Below are positions 52,733 to 62,357 of a stretch of 64,000 bases of DNA, piece after piece. The stretch comes from Clostridium sp. MB40-C1 (GTDB lineage: Bacteria > Bacillota > Clostridia > Clostridiales > Clostridiaceae). The position numbers and the translations under genes were made by a program. The DNA lies in contig NZ_CP133189.1 in NCBI RefSeq assembly GCF_030913655.1, positions 1,674,001-1,738,000 on the forward strand. The letters run 5' to 3'. The notes below the pieces were generated by a model. The model was not told the origin of the DNA and searched no databases. It worked only from the letters and a program-made list of their open reading frames with translations. Every line of letters begins with the position of its first letter. The stretch's first letter is position 1.

Positions 52733-52769
52733 GTTTCAAAAGAATATGTTTTTTAAATTCTTTTGAAAC
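52733..52769. other. Hairpin in the leader of the NTPase-methyltransferase gene
   Basis: Perfect 13-bp stem GTTTCAAAAGAAT / ATTCTTTTGAAAC with an 11-base loop, 33 bases upstream of the start codon. There is no T run on the minus strand, so attenuation is uncertain. The GCTCTGTTTCAAA end resembles family D ends. Confidence 0.5.
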
Positions 52770-52829
52770 CTCCTTTACATATAAGCAATATTCATTCCAT
52801 ATAATTGAAGAATTGCATATGCTTAATAA

Positions 52830-52874
52830 AAAACTGTAAACAAAAGTGCATAAAACACTTCTATTTACAGTTTT
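52830..52874 (-). terminator. Terminator after the REC-DUF2294 gene
   Basis: Stem AAAACTGTAAA / TTTACAGTTTT with an inner AAGTG / CACTT pair. It begins at the stop codon and ends in TTTTTATT on the minus strand. Confidence 0.85.
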
Positions 52875-53667
52875 AATTACAGTTTTCATTAAATTTTAAT
52901 TCAAATACAATCTGCTCCATATTTTCTAAAGGATTTGTATAAATCTTTACAATTTCTAATTGCACTCCAACAATTTCTTGTATTAAACTTACAAACTCAT
53001 TTTCTATTTCCTTATAAAATAACTTTCTATAGTATTTAACTAACATTAAATTATTTCTATTTTGCAATAAAATTTTTTCCATAGAAGTAAGAATATCATA
53101 TTGCCTTACCTCAATTTGATTTCCTAAAAAAGATGCTTTAACATCCTTTGGTCCTTTTCCAGTATACTTTTTTATAAATGAGGGAACTTTAGCTTTTACT
53201 CCCTCTTCTATTCTAATTTTATCCTCTTTATTTATCTTCAATATCTCATATAAATTTCCATTAGCTTTTTTTCTTTGAATTACTTTAAAAAGAACCTTTC
53301 TTAAAGCTTCTACTATTTCTTTCTCTTCTATAGGTTTCACTATATATTTATCAATCCCTATATCCACACTCTTTAAAATATAATCTATATCTTCAATTTC
53401 AGTATTTATTATAATTCCGCATTCTTGATTAAATTGTCTAATATTTTTTATCATATCAATACCATCTAAAATAGGCATCCTTAAGTCTGTTACTACAATT
53501 TCAGGTTTATACTTTTTAAATAATTCTAGACCCTCTTGTCCATCTTTTGCTATAAATATTTTTCCAACTATCTTCTTTAATATTTTCTTAGTAATAATTC
53601 TAGTTACTTCTTCATCTTCTACATATAGTACTTTAATATTATTCATGATTAAATCAACATCTTTCAT
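52873..53667 (-). CDS. Response regulator receiver fused to DUF2294
   Basis: 264 residues. Residues about 10-130 form a CheY-like receiver: acidic pair VEDEEV, phospho-Asp in IVVTDLRMPILDG, and the lysine in YIVKPIEE. After a linker, residues about 150-260 match DUF2294 (GKGPKDVKASFLGNQIEVRQYDILTSME, EIVGVQLEIVKIYTN). DUF2294 has no settled function; it also occurs in proteins linked to bicarbonate uptake. No DNA-binding domain. Start at 53667, with AAGGAG 14 bases away; a 3-codon frame (ATG AAA ATA TGA) sits between and overlaps the start. Confidence 0.82.
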   Translation of the reverse strand: MKDVDLIMNNIKVLYVEDEEVTRIITKKILKKIVGKIFIAKDGQEGLELFKKYKPEIVVTDLRMPILDGIDMIKNIRQFNQECGIIINTEIEDIDYILKSVDIGIDKYIVKPIEEKEIVEALRKVLFKVIQRKKANGNLYEILKINKEDKIRIEEGVKAKVPSFIKKYTGKGPKDVKASFLGNQIEVRQYDILTSMEKILLQNRNNLMLVKYYRKLFYKEIENEFVSLIQEIVGVQLEIVKIYTNPLENMEQIVFELKFNENCN

Positions 53668-53863
53668 ATTTTCATAGGTCGCTCCTTATAATATGTTTAA
53701 TTATTCTCTTTAAACTTTAAGTCAATTTTATCATATCTGTATTTTATATTCAAATACTTGATTATTATACCATTTTTTTTGTAAATATATATACTTTTAT
53801 AAAATAATTTGATATTTAACATTTAAAATGTAAAAATATTAGTTTTCTTAGCATATGCAAACA

Positions 53864-53899
53864 AAAGACTATTGATTTTTATATTTATCAATAGTCTTT
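53864..53899 (-). terminator. Terminator after the MCP gene at 53915
   Basis: Perfect 13-bp stem AAAGACTATTGAT / ATCAATAGTCTTT with a 10-base loop and TTTTGTTTGC following on the minus strand. Confidence 0.88.
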
Positions 53900-53914
53900 A
53901 TTAAAATAGTATAT

Positions 53915-55948
53915 TTATACAATTTCCTCAATATTGAATTTTTCAATAGACTCTGCAAGTTGTTCTGCACTTTCTGAATTTCTCTTAGTTTCTTGTAAAA
54001 TTAAATTATGTTTTTCATTAACTTCAGTTACATTTTGAGCGATCTCTTCTGAAGAATTTGCTACATCTGTTACTGAAGATGCTATGTCTTCCATTCCTTT
54101 TGACATCTGCTCTATAGAAAAGGCTATATTCTCTGATATATCTGCAAAATCTTTTATAAGATTTTTAACTGTAGTACCATCGTCCTTATATTGAGCACTA
54201 ACATCTATAAGCTTTCTATAATCAGATAGTACATCCTTATCTAAAAGTTCCAATACAAATTCCGAAGAGCTTGAAAGTTCATCTACTGCTCTTAATACCT
54301 TTTCTACATTCTGTTGAATTTTTGTAACTGCTTCTGATGATTGCTCAGCTAATTTTCTAACTTCTTCAGCTACTACAGCAAAACCTCTTCCTTGTTCTCC
54401 TGCTCTTGCTGCTTCAATAGCTGCATTAAGTGCAAGTAAATTTGTTTTTTCAGCAATCCCAAGAATACTATTTGCCATCTCTGATATATTTTCAACTACT
54501 TTTGCATCCTCTATAGCTTTATACAATTTTTCTTTAGATTCTTCGTATATTTTCTCTACTCTCACCATAGACTTAGATGTATCTTCATTAACTAATTCAG
54601 CTTTTTTCTCTATATTTACAGCTAAATCAAGGCCTTCTTTAGCCTTTTCTGCTGTGTTATTCATATCTTCTTTTATAGACATAGTCATTGAAGTTATTTC
54701 CTCTACACCAGCAGATGATTCTTGCATACTTGCAGAAATTTCTTCTGTAAATGCTGCTACTTGCTGTAGTTGATCATTCAATTTTTCAAACATATCTCTT
54801 GTGGTGTCACTACTCTCGATTATATTGTCACTTCCCTCTTTTACGCCTTTCATAGTACTACTTAAAATACAACAAGCGTTATTTAAAGCTTCAGCAGTTT
54901 GTCCAAATTCATCAAAACTTTTTATATCATTTTTATATGCTAAATTACATTTAGCTAATTCCTCTGAGTGTTTTTTCATTTTAATAAGAGAAGTCTTAAT
55001 ACCTTTTGATATAATCTTTGATACTATTGCTGCTATAATAATAAAAATTATAGTTGCTATAATTTCTATATTTCTTAGCATATATACCTTATTAAATAGT
55101 TTACCTTTATTGGCAGATAAAGCTATAGACCATTCTGTATTGGCTACTGGTTGGTAAGCTGTAAATTTTTCTTCATTTTTATAAGAATATGTTCCAAAAC
55201 CTTTTTCGCTATTTATCATCTTTTTCTCTAAATCAACTAATGCCTTTGCTGATTCATCATTTGCTAAATTTTTAATATCATTGGTTCCTTTTAATACTAA
55301 CTCTATTTCATTGTCTGCTACATAATCGCCTTCTTTATCTAAAACAAAGATAACTTCTTCCTCTCCTCTAACACTGTTTACTACATCATTTATATTTTTT
55401 ACATCTATACTTCCAATTAAAGCTCCTTTTACAACTCCAGCTTTGTCTTTAATAGGCACACCTATATTTACTATATAAGAATTATCAAATTTGCTAACCA
55501 AAACATCTGTAACAAAAGGATTTCCTTCTTTAATTTTAGGAAAATATGCAGTATTAGATATATTAACTGTTTTATTGCTATCAATATCATATACATTTCC
55601 ACTTAAATCTGAAACTTGAAATCTTTTAAAACCCCATTTTGTACACTCACCTGCTAAATCATACTTTTGTTTATTTATGTCCATTGATTTAATTTCTTCC
55701 CAACTTGTAATGATATTAAGCTGATGCTTTTTTTCCTCTATTTCTCTTGATAGAATTAACGAGGCCGATTTAGTTTTATTTTCAAGTTGCCTCTTTATAT
55801 TATCTGTTAATGCATTTGATGCACTATAATAAGATACAGCACCTAAAATACCGCAAATTACAATTACTAATGAAATAATCTCTACCATAATCTTGGTTCC
55901 AACACTCTTTGAACCCATATTACCTTTTAGTTTTAATTTAATGTTCAT
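53915..55948 (-). CDS. Methyl-accepting chemotaxis protein with dCache sensor
   Basis: 677 residues. A first membrane helix ([22 protein letters not shown]) and a second ([20 protein letters not shown]) bracket an extracellular dCache_1 domain of about 240 residues ([16 protein letters not shown]-like [20 protein letters not shown]). A HAMP linker and a long cytoplasmic signalling hairpin follow, with the tip [37 protein letters not shown] (quoted in parts). It reports a small ligand to CheA. Start after GAAGGGGAGAAAACT. Its methylation sites cannot be picked out reliably by eye. Confidence 0.93.
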   Translation of the reverse strand: MNIKLKLKGNMGSKSVGTKIMVEIISLVIVICGILGAVSYYSASNALTDNIKRQLENKTKSASLILSREIEEKKHQLNIITSWEEIKSMDINKQKYDLAGECTKWGFKRFQVSDLSGNVYDIDSNKTVNISNTAYFPKIKEGNPFVTDVLVSKFDNSYIVNIGVPIKDKAGVVKGALIGSIDVKNINDVVNSVRGEEEVIFVLDKEGDYVADNEIELVLKGTNDIKNLANDESAKALVDLEKKMINSEKGFGTYSYKNEEKFTAYQPVANTEWSIALSANKGKLFNKVYMLRNIEIIATIIFIIIAAIVSKIISKGIKTSLIKMKKHSEELAKCNLAYKNDIKSFDEFGQTAEALNNACCILSSTMKGVKEGSDNIIESSDTTRDMFEKLNDQLQQVAAFTEEISASMQESSAGVEEITSMTMSIKEDMNNTAEKAKEGLDLAVNIEKKAELVNEDTSKSMVRVEKIYEESKEKLYKAIEDAKVVENISEMANSILGIAEKTNLLALNAAIEAARAGEQGRGFAVVAEEVRKLAEQSSEAVTKIQQNVEKVLRAVDELSSSSEFVLELLDKDVLSDYRKLIDVSAQYKDDGTTVKNLIKDFADISENIAFSIEQMSKGMEDIASSVTDVANSSEEIAQNVTEVNEKHNLILQETKRNSESAEQLAESIEKFNIEEIV

Positions 55949-56056
55949 AGTTTTCTCCCCTTCTTTTGTTAAAATTACTAAATGAAAGTCCTTAATATAC
56001 TTACTCAGTGAACAATGAGCCTTTCATGTAATTATATTCATTTCTCTTATTTATTC

Positions 56057-56314
56057 ACTCAACTTTCCCAGAACACAAATGGTCTGAAACATATATAAAA
56101 TATGTATTGCGTAGAAACCATTTGAAGAAGGAATTAGTAATTCTTGTTCTAAAAATGTATTATTACGTTAAGAAAAAATCATGTTTGAGTATTAACGAGT
56201 TTGATTTTTTTAGTAATGATACATTTTTAAGACTTAGAATTGCTTTGCGAAGTGAAGTGGTTTATAGCAATATATTTTATATCTGCATTTACTTCTTTGC
56301 CGCGAAAGTTGAGT
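56057..56314. repeat. Repeat family C copy 1 (258 bp)
   Basis: Ends ACTCAACTTTCCCAGAACAC and (right) GCGAAAGTTGAGT are inverted. The interior is nearly the same as the copy at 62669-62928, which is in opposite orientation. A 66-codon open frame exists in both copies but resembles nothing known. The right end lies inside the HD-GYP gene. Confidence 0.88.
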
Positions 56315-56849
56315 TATTAATTAAACTCATAAATACATTAAAAATTATAGGGTCATATTTATATTTTTCATTTTCTATAATTGATAAAGCTACAGTTTTT
56401 TCATAAGCTTTTTTATAACATCTTCTCGATACCATAGAATCATACTCATCTAATATACGAATTATACGAGAAGCTATAGGAATTTCTTCACCAACTAATC
56501 CATAATATCCACTTCCATCAAAATTTTCATGATGAAACTTTATAATTTCACAAAACTCCTTTGAATATCCATATTCTTTTAATATATTTGCACCATATTG
56601 TGTATGTTTTTTGACAATCTCATATTCATCTTTTGTCAATGTTTCATTTTTATTAATAATGCCTTGAGGTACTCTACATTTACCAATATCGTGATTTAAA
56701 GCTGTTAAAATTAAATAATTAATTTGTTTTGAAGTATAACCCATATTCTTTCCTATCTTTTTAGCATAAAGGGAAACTCTTTTACTATGAAGAAAAATTT
56801 CTAAGCTTATACTCTCATCCTTGGCAACTTTAAAATCATTTAACACCAT
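56289..56849 (-). CDS. HD-GYP-type domain protein with altered GYP motif
   Basis: 186 residues containing one HD-GYP-like domain: HSKRVSLYAKKIGKNMGY, the metal pair in ALNHDIGKCRVP, histidines in VKKHTQYGA and IKFHHENFDGSGYYG, and LDEYDSMVSRRCYK. The GYP tripeptide is GYY here, so c-di-GMP hydrolysis is likely but may be altered. It has no sensor domain. The last residues STFAAKK and the stop come from the end of a family C repeat. The ATG at 56849 follows GGGGGATTGCA. It is next to two-component and chemotaxis genes. Confidence 0.83.
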   Translation of the reverse strand: MVLNDFKVAKDESISLEIFLHSKRVSLYAKKIGKNMGYTSKQINYLILTALNHDIGKCRVPQGIINKNETLTKDEYEIVKKHTQYGANILKEYGYSKEFCEIIKFHHENFDGSGYYGLVGEEIPIASRIIRILDEYDSMVSRRCYKKAYEKTVALSIIENEKYKYDPIIFNVFMSLINNSTFAAKK

Positions 56850-56946
56850 TGCAATCCCCCCATTACATTTAGACACATTATTCTATAAATAAATATGTTT
56901 TTTGTTTCAGGTAAAGTTTTACTATATAGTATAAACTAAAATAAAA

Positions 56947-57010
56947 AAGCCAACATAATCGGTTTTAGTTGCTTACACTTAAAGCAACTAGAAACTAACT
57001 ATGCTGGCTT
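56947..57010 (-). terminator. Terminator after the hybrid regulator gene
   Basis: Outer stem AAGCCAACATA / TATGCTGGCTT (one bulge) with an inner stem AGTTGCTT / AAGCAACT and TTTTTT on the minus strand. The 57011-57235 spacer to the upstream gene stop is AT-rich with no gene. Confidence 0.7.
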
Positions 57011-57235
57011 ACATACAGCAAGATATAATCTTACCTTCTATATATACATACCAGAAAAATTTGTTTTTTATATAATAATTAATAATTCTTAATTGATATA
57101 TCTATAGCTAAATAATTAATTATTCTCTATCAATCATATCAATTAAACTTAATGTAAAAATAAAACATTTAATCAACTTAAATTCTACATTAGGATTTAA
57201 AATAGTTCAAGTTTTAAAATATGGGTTTTTTTCGA

Positions 57236-58924
57236 TTAGCTGCATTTATATTTATATATTATAAGTCTTTCTTCAAATACCTCCATATTTTTCTCTATTT
57301 CATCAATTAATTTATAAATTTCTTTAATGTCTCCACATATAGACCTTTCTTTAATTTTATTCAAGGCTTCTTGTACCTTTACAAGTTTAAAATTTGATAC
57401 TGCTCCTTTAATTCTATGTATCTCACTTCTTAACTCTAAAATATCACCATTTTTAGCTAAATATATTAAATTATTTAGTTCCTTATGGGAAAGCATATCA
57501 ATTATTTTTTCTCCTAGTTCTACTACTAAATCATCATTGCCATCTAGCATTTTTTCTAACCTTGTAAATCCTTCATCATATTCTTTAGTATCAAAGTAAT
57601 TATCCTTTTTATTTAAACACCCATGGGTCACATTTAAATACTTTAATACAATTGATTCTAATTTCTTATCATCTAATGGCTTTAGTAAGTAATCATCCAT
57701 GCCTAATTTATTAAACTTATCTTTATCTTGTACTAATGCATATGCCGTCAAAGCTACTATGGGAATATTTTTCCATTGTTTTTTATTTTTAATTAATTTT
57801 GTAGCCTCTATTCCATCCATGATAGGCATAGAAATGTCCATTAATATTAAATCATATCTCTCTTTTTTGAGAGCTTCTATAGCTTCTTTACCATTATTTA
57901 CAATTTGCCTATTCCACCCTCTCATTCTTATTAATTCACCAATAACCATTTGATTTACTAAATTATCTTCAGCTACTAATATTTTTATGCTATTATCTGA
58001 ATTACAGCTTAAATTTTCACCATTAGGCTTTCTTTCTTTATACTCTATATCTTCTATGTCCTCTATTTCTTGTGTTTCTTGTATTTCTTTTTCATCCTCT
58101 AATAAAATCGAAGTTTTTTTACTTGTATCCTCATTCTTTTCTTTGACACTAGGGTTTATACTTCCGTTAAACTTTCCTGACTTAGCTGCAACTATCTCAA
58201 AAACATTATCTATAATTTGAACTAAATAATGTGTAGAATTCCTTATTATATCCATTTGTTCTATTTGTTTTTTATTTAGTTGACTTTTCAATAAATTATC
58301 TATACCTTGTTTTATATTATCAATAGGAACTTCTATTTCTTTTTTAATATTTTTAAAAAAATCTAACTTATCGCCGTTTTCTGAATTTATATACATTTTC
58401 ATTTTTAATAAAAGTTTATGCATATTTATATTCTCTGTAATATTTAAAAAATATACTCCAACCCTAGTAATATCTCCCTTATCATTTCTAATTGGCACTA
58501 CTTCTACATCGAAATACTGAATAGTATCATCCTCTATCAACATTTCTTCAGTTCTGTTGATTTTATTGCCATTCAAAACAAACTTCATATATTCTTTTAT
58601 ATTATTAAGAACTTTTTCTTTTGTCCTATTATTATAAAACTTATCAAATATATCTAAAATATCCATACCCTCTTCAATATCTATTCCAAGAAGTTTTTTC
58701 ATAAAAGCTCTATGACTTTCATTAGCCATTACATATTTATAAGAATTATCTAAAATAAATACTCCTATATTTTTTATATTATCCATCAATTTACTTAAGC
58801 CTAATCCTAAATGTACTTGATTGTATAGTGAATTTTCTTTATTTAAATCTACATCATCTAACTGCATATTTTTTTCTTCATCCTTTATTTCATATTCTAG
58901 AAAAGTCTTATTTCTATATAACAT
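57236..58924 (-). CDS. Degenerate hybrid kinase: PAS, dead DHp, REC and HPt, no ATPase
   Basis: 562 residues. A PAS domain (about 50-175, NIGVFILDNSYKYVMANESHRAFM) leads to a DHp-like helix pair whose H-box is FFKNIKKEIEVPIDNI: the phospho-histidine position is lysine. No HATPase domain follows. After an acidic linker (ETQEIEDIEDIEYKE) comes a complete receiver (ILVAEDNLVNQMVIG, phospho-Asp in LILMDISMPIMDG, lysine in YLLKPLDD) and a C-terminal HPt domain with HRIKGAVSNFK. It cannot autophosphorylate; it more likely relays phosphate from another kinase. Start at 58924, 9 bases after AAGGAG. Confidence 0.85.
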   Translation of the reverse strand: MLYRNKTFLEYEIKDEEKNMQLDDVDLNKENSLYNQVHLGLGLSKLMDNIKNIGVFILDNSYKYVMANESHRAFMKKLLGIDIEEGMDILDIFDKFYNNRTKEKVLNNIKEYMKFVLNGNKINRTEEMLIEDDTIQYFDVEVVPIRNDKGDITRVGVYFLNITENINMHKLLLKMKMYINSENGDKLDFFKNIKKEIEVPIDNIKQGIDNLLKSQLNKKQIEQMDIIRNSTHYLVQIIDNVFEIVAAKSGKFNGSINPSVKEKNEDTSKKTSILLEDEKEIQETQEIEDIEDIEYKERKPNGENLSCNSDNSIKILVAEDNLVNQMVIGELIRMRGWNRQIVNNGKEAIEALKKERYDLILMDISMPIMDGIEATKLIKNKKQWKNIPIVALTAYALVQDKDKFNKLGMDDYLLKPLDDKKLESIVLKYLNVTHGCLNKKDNYFDTKEYDEGFTRLEKMLDGNDDLVVELGEKIIDMLSHKELNNLIYLAKNGDILELRSEIHRIKGAVSNFKLVKVQEALNKIKERSICGDIKEIYKLIDEIEKNMEVFEERLIIYKYKCS

Positions 58925-59026
58925 CAACATACTCTCCTTGTATATAAATAATAAAAATACCTCTTATATACAATTTTCGGTGTCTTGTTAACATAACTAA
59001 ATATACTATTTACTTTTAATGTTATT

Positions 59027-59581
59027 TTATCTAACCTTTTTTGATAATTCTTCTATCAAATTAATATATTTTTCTTGAATTTGTTGCTCTTTTGCCTTTC
59101 TTTCAAAGTCAACACACTCTTCATCTAATTTGTTTAGAATATCTTTTTTTAAGTTTCTTTCTGCAAATTTATAAACTACATCATCTTCCTTTTGTATATG
59201 TCTATTAAGTAAATCTATATATCCTATAGCATTACCTATTAAATCTAATTTTGCTTCCTCATCTCCTTGTTGAACCTTTTTTACTGCTTCTTCTAAATTT
59301 CCTATATATAATCTTCCTAAATCGTGTTCTACAAGCATTCCATGTTTAACTAACTTTTCTCCAAGGTTTCCTAATTCATCAACCATTTTATTGAAAAGTA
59401 ATTGCTCTTCTTTACCATGATGATGCTTATCTGCATAATTTCTTACAAAATCTATTATTTTATATAAATCATTATACTCTACTTCCTCACCTTTTAAAAT
59501 TTTAAAACAGTATTTTCTAAGCACTTCAAGCATCTTCTTTATGTTACCATGTTCATAAACCATAAGTTCTATAGCATTCAT
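59027..59581 (-). CDS. Hemerythrin-domain protein
   Basis: 184-residue protein with a hemerythrin HHE domain over residues 1-150. Iron ligands can be seen as histidines and glutamates in YEHGNIKKML, YADKHHHGKEEQLLF, LVEHDLGRL and LNRHIQKEDDVVY. These sites bind a di-iron centre that senses or carries O2 or NO. A lysine-rich helical tail follows. It lies 12 bases after a gene of unknown function in the same operon; a start site GGAGGAGTCTTTT precedes the ATG. The operon probably has a CRP/FNR-like control site at 60405. Confidence 0.9.
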   Translation of the reverse strand: MNAIELMVYEHGNIKKMLEVLRKYCFKILKGEEVEYNDLYKIIDFVRNYADKHHHGKEEQLLFNKMVDELGNLGEKLVKHGMLVEHDLGRLYIGNLEEAVKKVQQGDEEAKLDLIGNAIGYIDLLNRHIQKEDDVVYKFAERNLKKDILNKLDEECVDFERKAKEQQIQEKYINLIEELSKKVR

Positions 59582-59593
59582 AAAAGACTCCTC

Positions 59594-60232
59594 CTATTTT
59601 CTTATTATCTTTTGAATTCCATTTTCGTATCTTTGAAAAGTAAACTTATCATTAATCTCCTTAATAAATCCGTTAATCCATGAATCTCTTAAGTCATAAA
59701 AATTTCTTACATCTCCCTTTATTTCTTCCCAGTATTGTTTATGCAAACATCTTACAGTTCTCCATGAAAACTCATCTTCACTTATATTCATAACCTCATT
59801 TACTCTATCGCAAGGCATTCCTTCAAGTATAAAATCATTTAATGCTTTGTATATATCTTCTGTATTTTTAATAGGTACATTTTGAAGTCTATATTCTCTT
59901 CCTGCTTCTTTTCCTTGCTGTTCAAATATCTTTATAAGATCATTTTTATATTTAATATTTTCATTTAATATTTTTGTAATCCATGCAGCATGTCTTTTTT
60001 CGGCTGCTTCTATTCTGCTTTGAAGCCAACCATGAATATTTGAAGTATCTATTATTTCTTCTAAAGGCTTTTTTTCCGTAGGTGTTCCGTACTTTTCATA
60101 AATTGCTTCTTTCCATTCTCTTACAGAAAGGTTCTCTTTCTCCCCAAAGTTTACTATCTCCTCCTCTAGATTCTCAAACCACTCTATTTTATTAAATAAC
60201 CAATAATGTACTTTACCTAAAAATAAACTCAT
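59594..60232 (-). CDS. Protein of unknown function, co-operonic with hemerythrin
   Basis: 212 residues, soluble, mostly helical. Not assigned to a family. Visible features: an N-terminal FLGKVHYWLFNKIEWFENLE block, a central histidine stretch WLQSRIEAAEKRHAAWITKI, a basic segment EQQGKEAGREYRLQN, and the C-terminal SWRTVRCLHKQYWEEI with a Cys-His pair. Start follows AAAAGGAGATGAAAAC. Its stop is 12 bases from the hemerythrin gene, so the two proteins probably act together, perhaps in an oxygen or NO response. That role is inference from context. Confidence 0.7.
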   Translation of the reverse strand: MSLFLGKVHYWLFNKIEWFENLEEEIVNFGEKENLSVREWKEAIYEKYGTPTEKKPLEEIIDTSNIHGWLQSRIEAAEKRHAAWITKILNENIKYKNDLIKIFEQQGKEAGREYRLQNVPIKNTEDIYKALNDFILEGMPCDRVNEVMNISEDEFSWRTVRCLHKQYWEEIKGDVRNFYDLRDSWINGFIKEINDKFTFQRYENGIQKIIRK

Positions 60233-60377
60233 GTTTTCATCTCCTTTTAATATCGTTTTTATTTTACGTAAAAACTTATTTTATTACTTTTGTAGAACAA
60301 GTTTTAACCATTCCTAAACTTGAAATATAAATTAGAAGACCAACTAAATCTAAGAATCTCGTCTAATTGTTGTCTTA

Positions 60378-60420
60378 ATTATAATTTTTATATATACTAT
60401 GGTATGTAACATAAGTTACA
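60378..60420 (-). promoter_or_regulatory. Predicted promoter with CRP/FNR-like site for the hemerythrin operon
   Basis: A perfect 16-bp dyad TGTAACATAAGTTACA (60405-60420) has the TGTAAC-N4-GTTACA form common for CRP/FNR-family dimers. On the minus strand a perfect TATAAT lies at 60383-60378; a start at 60371 would put the dyad centre at -41.5, the class II activator position. The MCP start on the plus strand is 182 bases to the right. Confidence 0.6.
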
Positions 60421-60601
60421 AAAATAATTATTAAAGTATCCTTATATTTTGTGGTATGAAATTCAAAATTATGCTTACTATTTTTAATATGATTTTTTAA
60501 TATCATTAATATAATTTATGTAATTTCCATTATTTATTATATTAAGTTTACAAAAATACAGTCGAAATATACTTATATTTTTAAAAAAAAGGAGTAAATA
60601 T
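60421..60601. other. Spacer between the operator and the MCP gene
   Basis: AT-rich. A weak sigma-D-like match (TAAG-N15-TCGAAATA) lies 35-60 bases before the MCP start, but it is poor. AAAAAGGAGTAAATAT is the ribosome site. No ORF. Confidence 0.35.
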
Positions 60602-62314
60602 ATGAGATGGTTTAATAATTTAAAAATGGCTCAAAAATTAATATTTTCTTTTATTGTGGTTTCACTATTTATAGGTATAGTAGGCTCTATAGGTGTACTA
60701 AATATGAGAAAAATAAATTCTGGTTCTGTTTCAATGTACAAAATAGACTTAATGGGCGTAAAATGTATGGGGCAGATAAAAGAAAACCTTTTACAAATTA
60801 ATTCTAATATTCTAACACTACTATATGACAAAGATAGAAGTAAATTTGAAAACTTAAAAAATGAAATTACTCAGCTTAAAGCTAAAAATGATAAGCTCTT
60901 ATCAGACTATCAATCAACTATGACCACAGATGAAGATAAACAGATGTATGCACAATTTACTAAACTTTTAGAGGATTATAGAGTATCTCGTGATAATACT
61001 ATAAAATTTATAAATGATAATAAGTATGATCAAGCGCTATTATCATTTCCTAAAATGGACGAAACAAGAGTCAAGATGTTTGAAATCTTAAATCAGTATG
61101 TAGATTTTAATATGAACTTAGCACAAAAAGATTATGAAAAAAACAATACTATATATAAAACATCTTTAGTCACAATTATCATTGTGATTGTAATAGGTCT
61201 AATTACAGCAGTTACATTAGGATTTGTAATTGCCTCAATAATTTCAAAACAATTAAATAAAATAGTTGTATTTGCTGAAGCATTAGGTAAGGGTGATCTA
61301 ACCCAAACAATACAAATCGATTCAAAAGATGAAATAGGATATTTGTCTCAATCATTAAATAAGGCTAATGAAAATGTAAAAGCATTAATTTCTAAAATAA
61401 TGAATAGCGCTAGTGATATAAGTGCTACAAGTGAGGAACTATCAGCAACAACTGAAGAAGTTTCATCAAATATGCAGTTCGTAAATGAATCAGCTAGACA
61501 AATAGCACAAGGAACTGAAAACTTAACTTCGTCAACTGAAGAAGTAAGTGCTTCATCGCAAGAAATAAGTGCAACAGCTCATGAGCTTGCAAAAAAATCA
61601 ACAAATGCTGCTGCTTCTGTTGAAGAAATAAGAAAACGTGCTATTAACATAAAAGTTAAGGCAGAAAATAATATAGAACTTGGCAATTCAATCTATAATG
61701 AAAAACATGATAAAATAATAAAAGCAATAGAAGATGGAAAAGTTGTTGAAAAAATAAAAGTCATGGCAGATGCTATAGCCAGTATTGCTGAACAAACTAA
61801 CTTACTATCTTTAAATGCTGCTATTGAAGCTGCAAGGGCAGGGGAACAAGGAAAAGGATTTGCCGTAGTAGCAGATGAGGTAAGAAAACTTGCTGAGCAA
61901 TCATCTCAAACTGTTACTGAAATTCACAATATGGTTACGCAGGTACAAACTGCATTTAATAACCTATCTAATAGTGGACATGAAATATTAAGTTATATAG
62001 CAGATAATGTAAAACCAAGTTATGAGCTTTTATTAGAAACTGGGATTCAATATGAAAAAGACTCGGAATTTATTAATAATATGTCTCAAGAAATAGCTTT
62101 AGCTTCAGAACAAATAAGTGAAACAATAAGTCAAGTAGCTGAAACTATCCAAAATGTATCAGCAACTTCTGAAGAATCTGCTGCTAGTTCTGAAGAAATA
62201 TTAAGCAGTATAGATGAAATATCTGAAGCTATCAACAATGTATCTCAATCTTCTCAGTCTCAATCTGAACTTGCACAAGAACTTAATGCTATGGTACAAA
62301 AATTTAAAATTTAG
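60602..62314 (+). CDS. Methyl-accepting chemotaxis protein with four-helix-bundle sensor
   Basis: 570 residues. TM1 ([21 protein letters not shown]), an extracellular four-helix-bundle sensor of about 150 residues (4HB_MCP type), TM2 ([24 protein letters not shown], slightly over 20 so positions about 189-212), a HAMP domain ([19 protein letters not shown]), and a signalling domain with tip [31 protein letters not shown] (in parts). Start after AAAAAGGAGTAAATAT. It diverges from the hemerythrin operon, which suggests it could report an oxygen-related signal, but this is only context. Confidence 0.93.
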   Translation: MRWFNNLKMAQKLIFSFIVVSLFIGIVGSIGVLNMRKINSGSVSMYKIDLMGVKCMGQIKENLLQINSNILTLLYDKDRSKFENLKNEITQLKAKNDKLLSDYQSTMTTDEDKQMYAQFTKLLEDYRVSRDNTIKFINDNKYDQALLSFPKMDETRVKMFEILNQYVDFNMNLAQKDYEKNNTIYKTSLVTIIIVIVIGLITAVTLGFVIASIISKQLNKIVVFAEALGKGDLTQTIQIDSKDEIGYLSQSLNKANENVKALISKIMNSASDISATSEELSATTEEVSSNMQFVNESARQIAQGTENLTSSTEEVSASSQEISATAHELAKKSTNAAASVEEIRKRAINIKVKAENNIELGNSIYNEKHDKIIKAIEDGKVVEKIKVMADAIASIAEQTNLLSLNAAIEAARAGEQGKGFAVVADEVRKLAEQSSQTVTEIHNMVTQVQTAFNNLSNSGHEILSYIADNVKPSYELLLETGIQYEKDSEFINNMSQEIALASEQISETISQVAETIQNVSATSEESAASSEEILSSIDEISEAINNVSQSSQSQSELAQELNAMVQKFKI

Positions 62315-62321
62315 CTTTTTG

Positions 62322-62357
62322 AAATAGGTTCAGGTTGCTGGGCCTATTTTTATTACT
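62322..62357 (+). terminator. Terminator after the MCP gene at 60602
   Basis: Stem AAATAGG / CCTATTT with a 14-base loop, then TTATTACTTTTTT. Confidence 0.75.

Noticed and set aside
56107-56406. 99-codon plus-strand open frame
   Set aside because: Made of the family C repeat plus the antisense of the HD-GYP gene; no start site.
60540-60575. Sigma-D promoter for the MCP gene
   Set aside because: TAAG-N15-TCGAAATA differs from the consensus at several positions; too weak to call.
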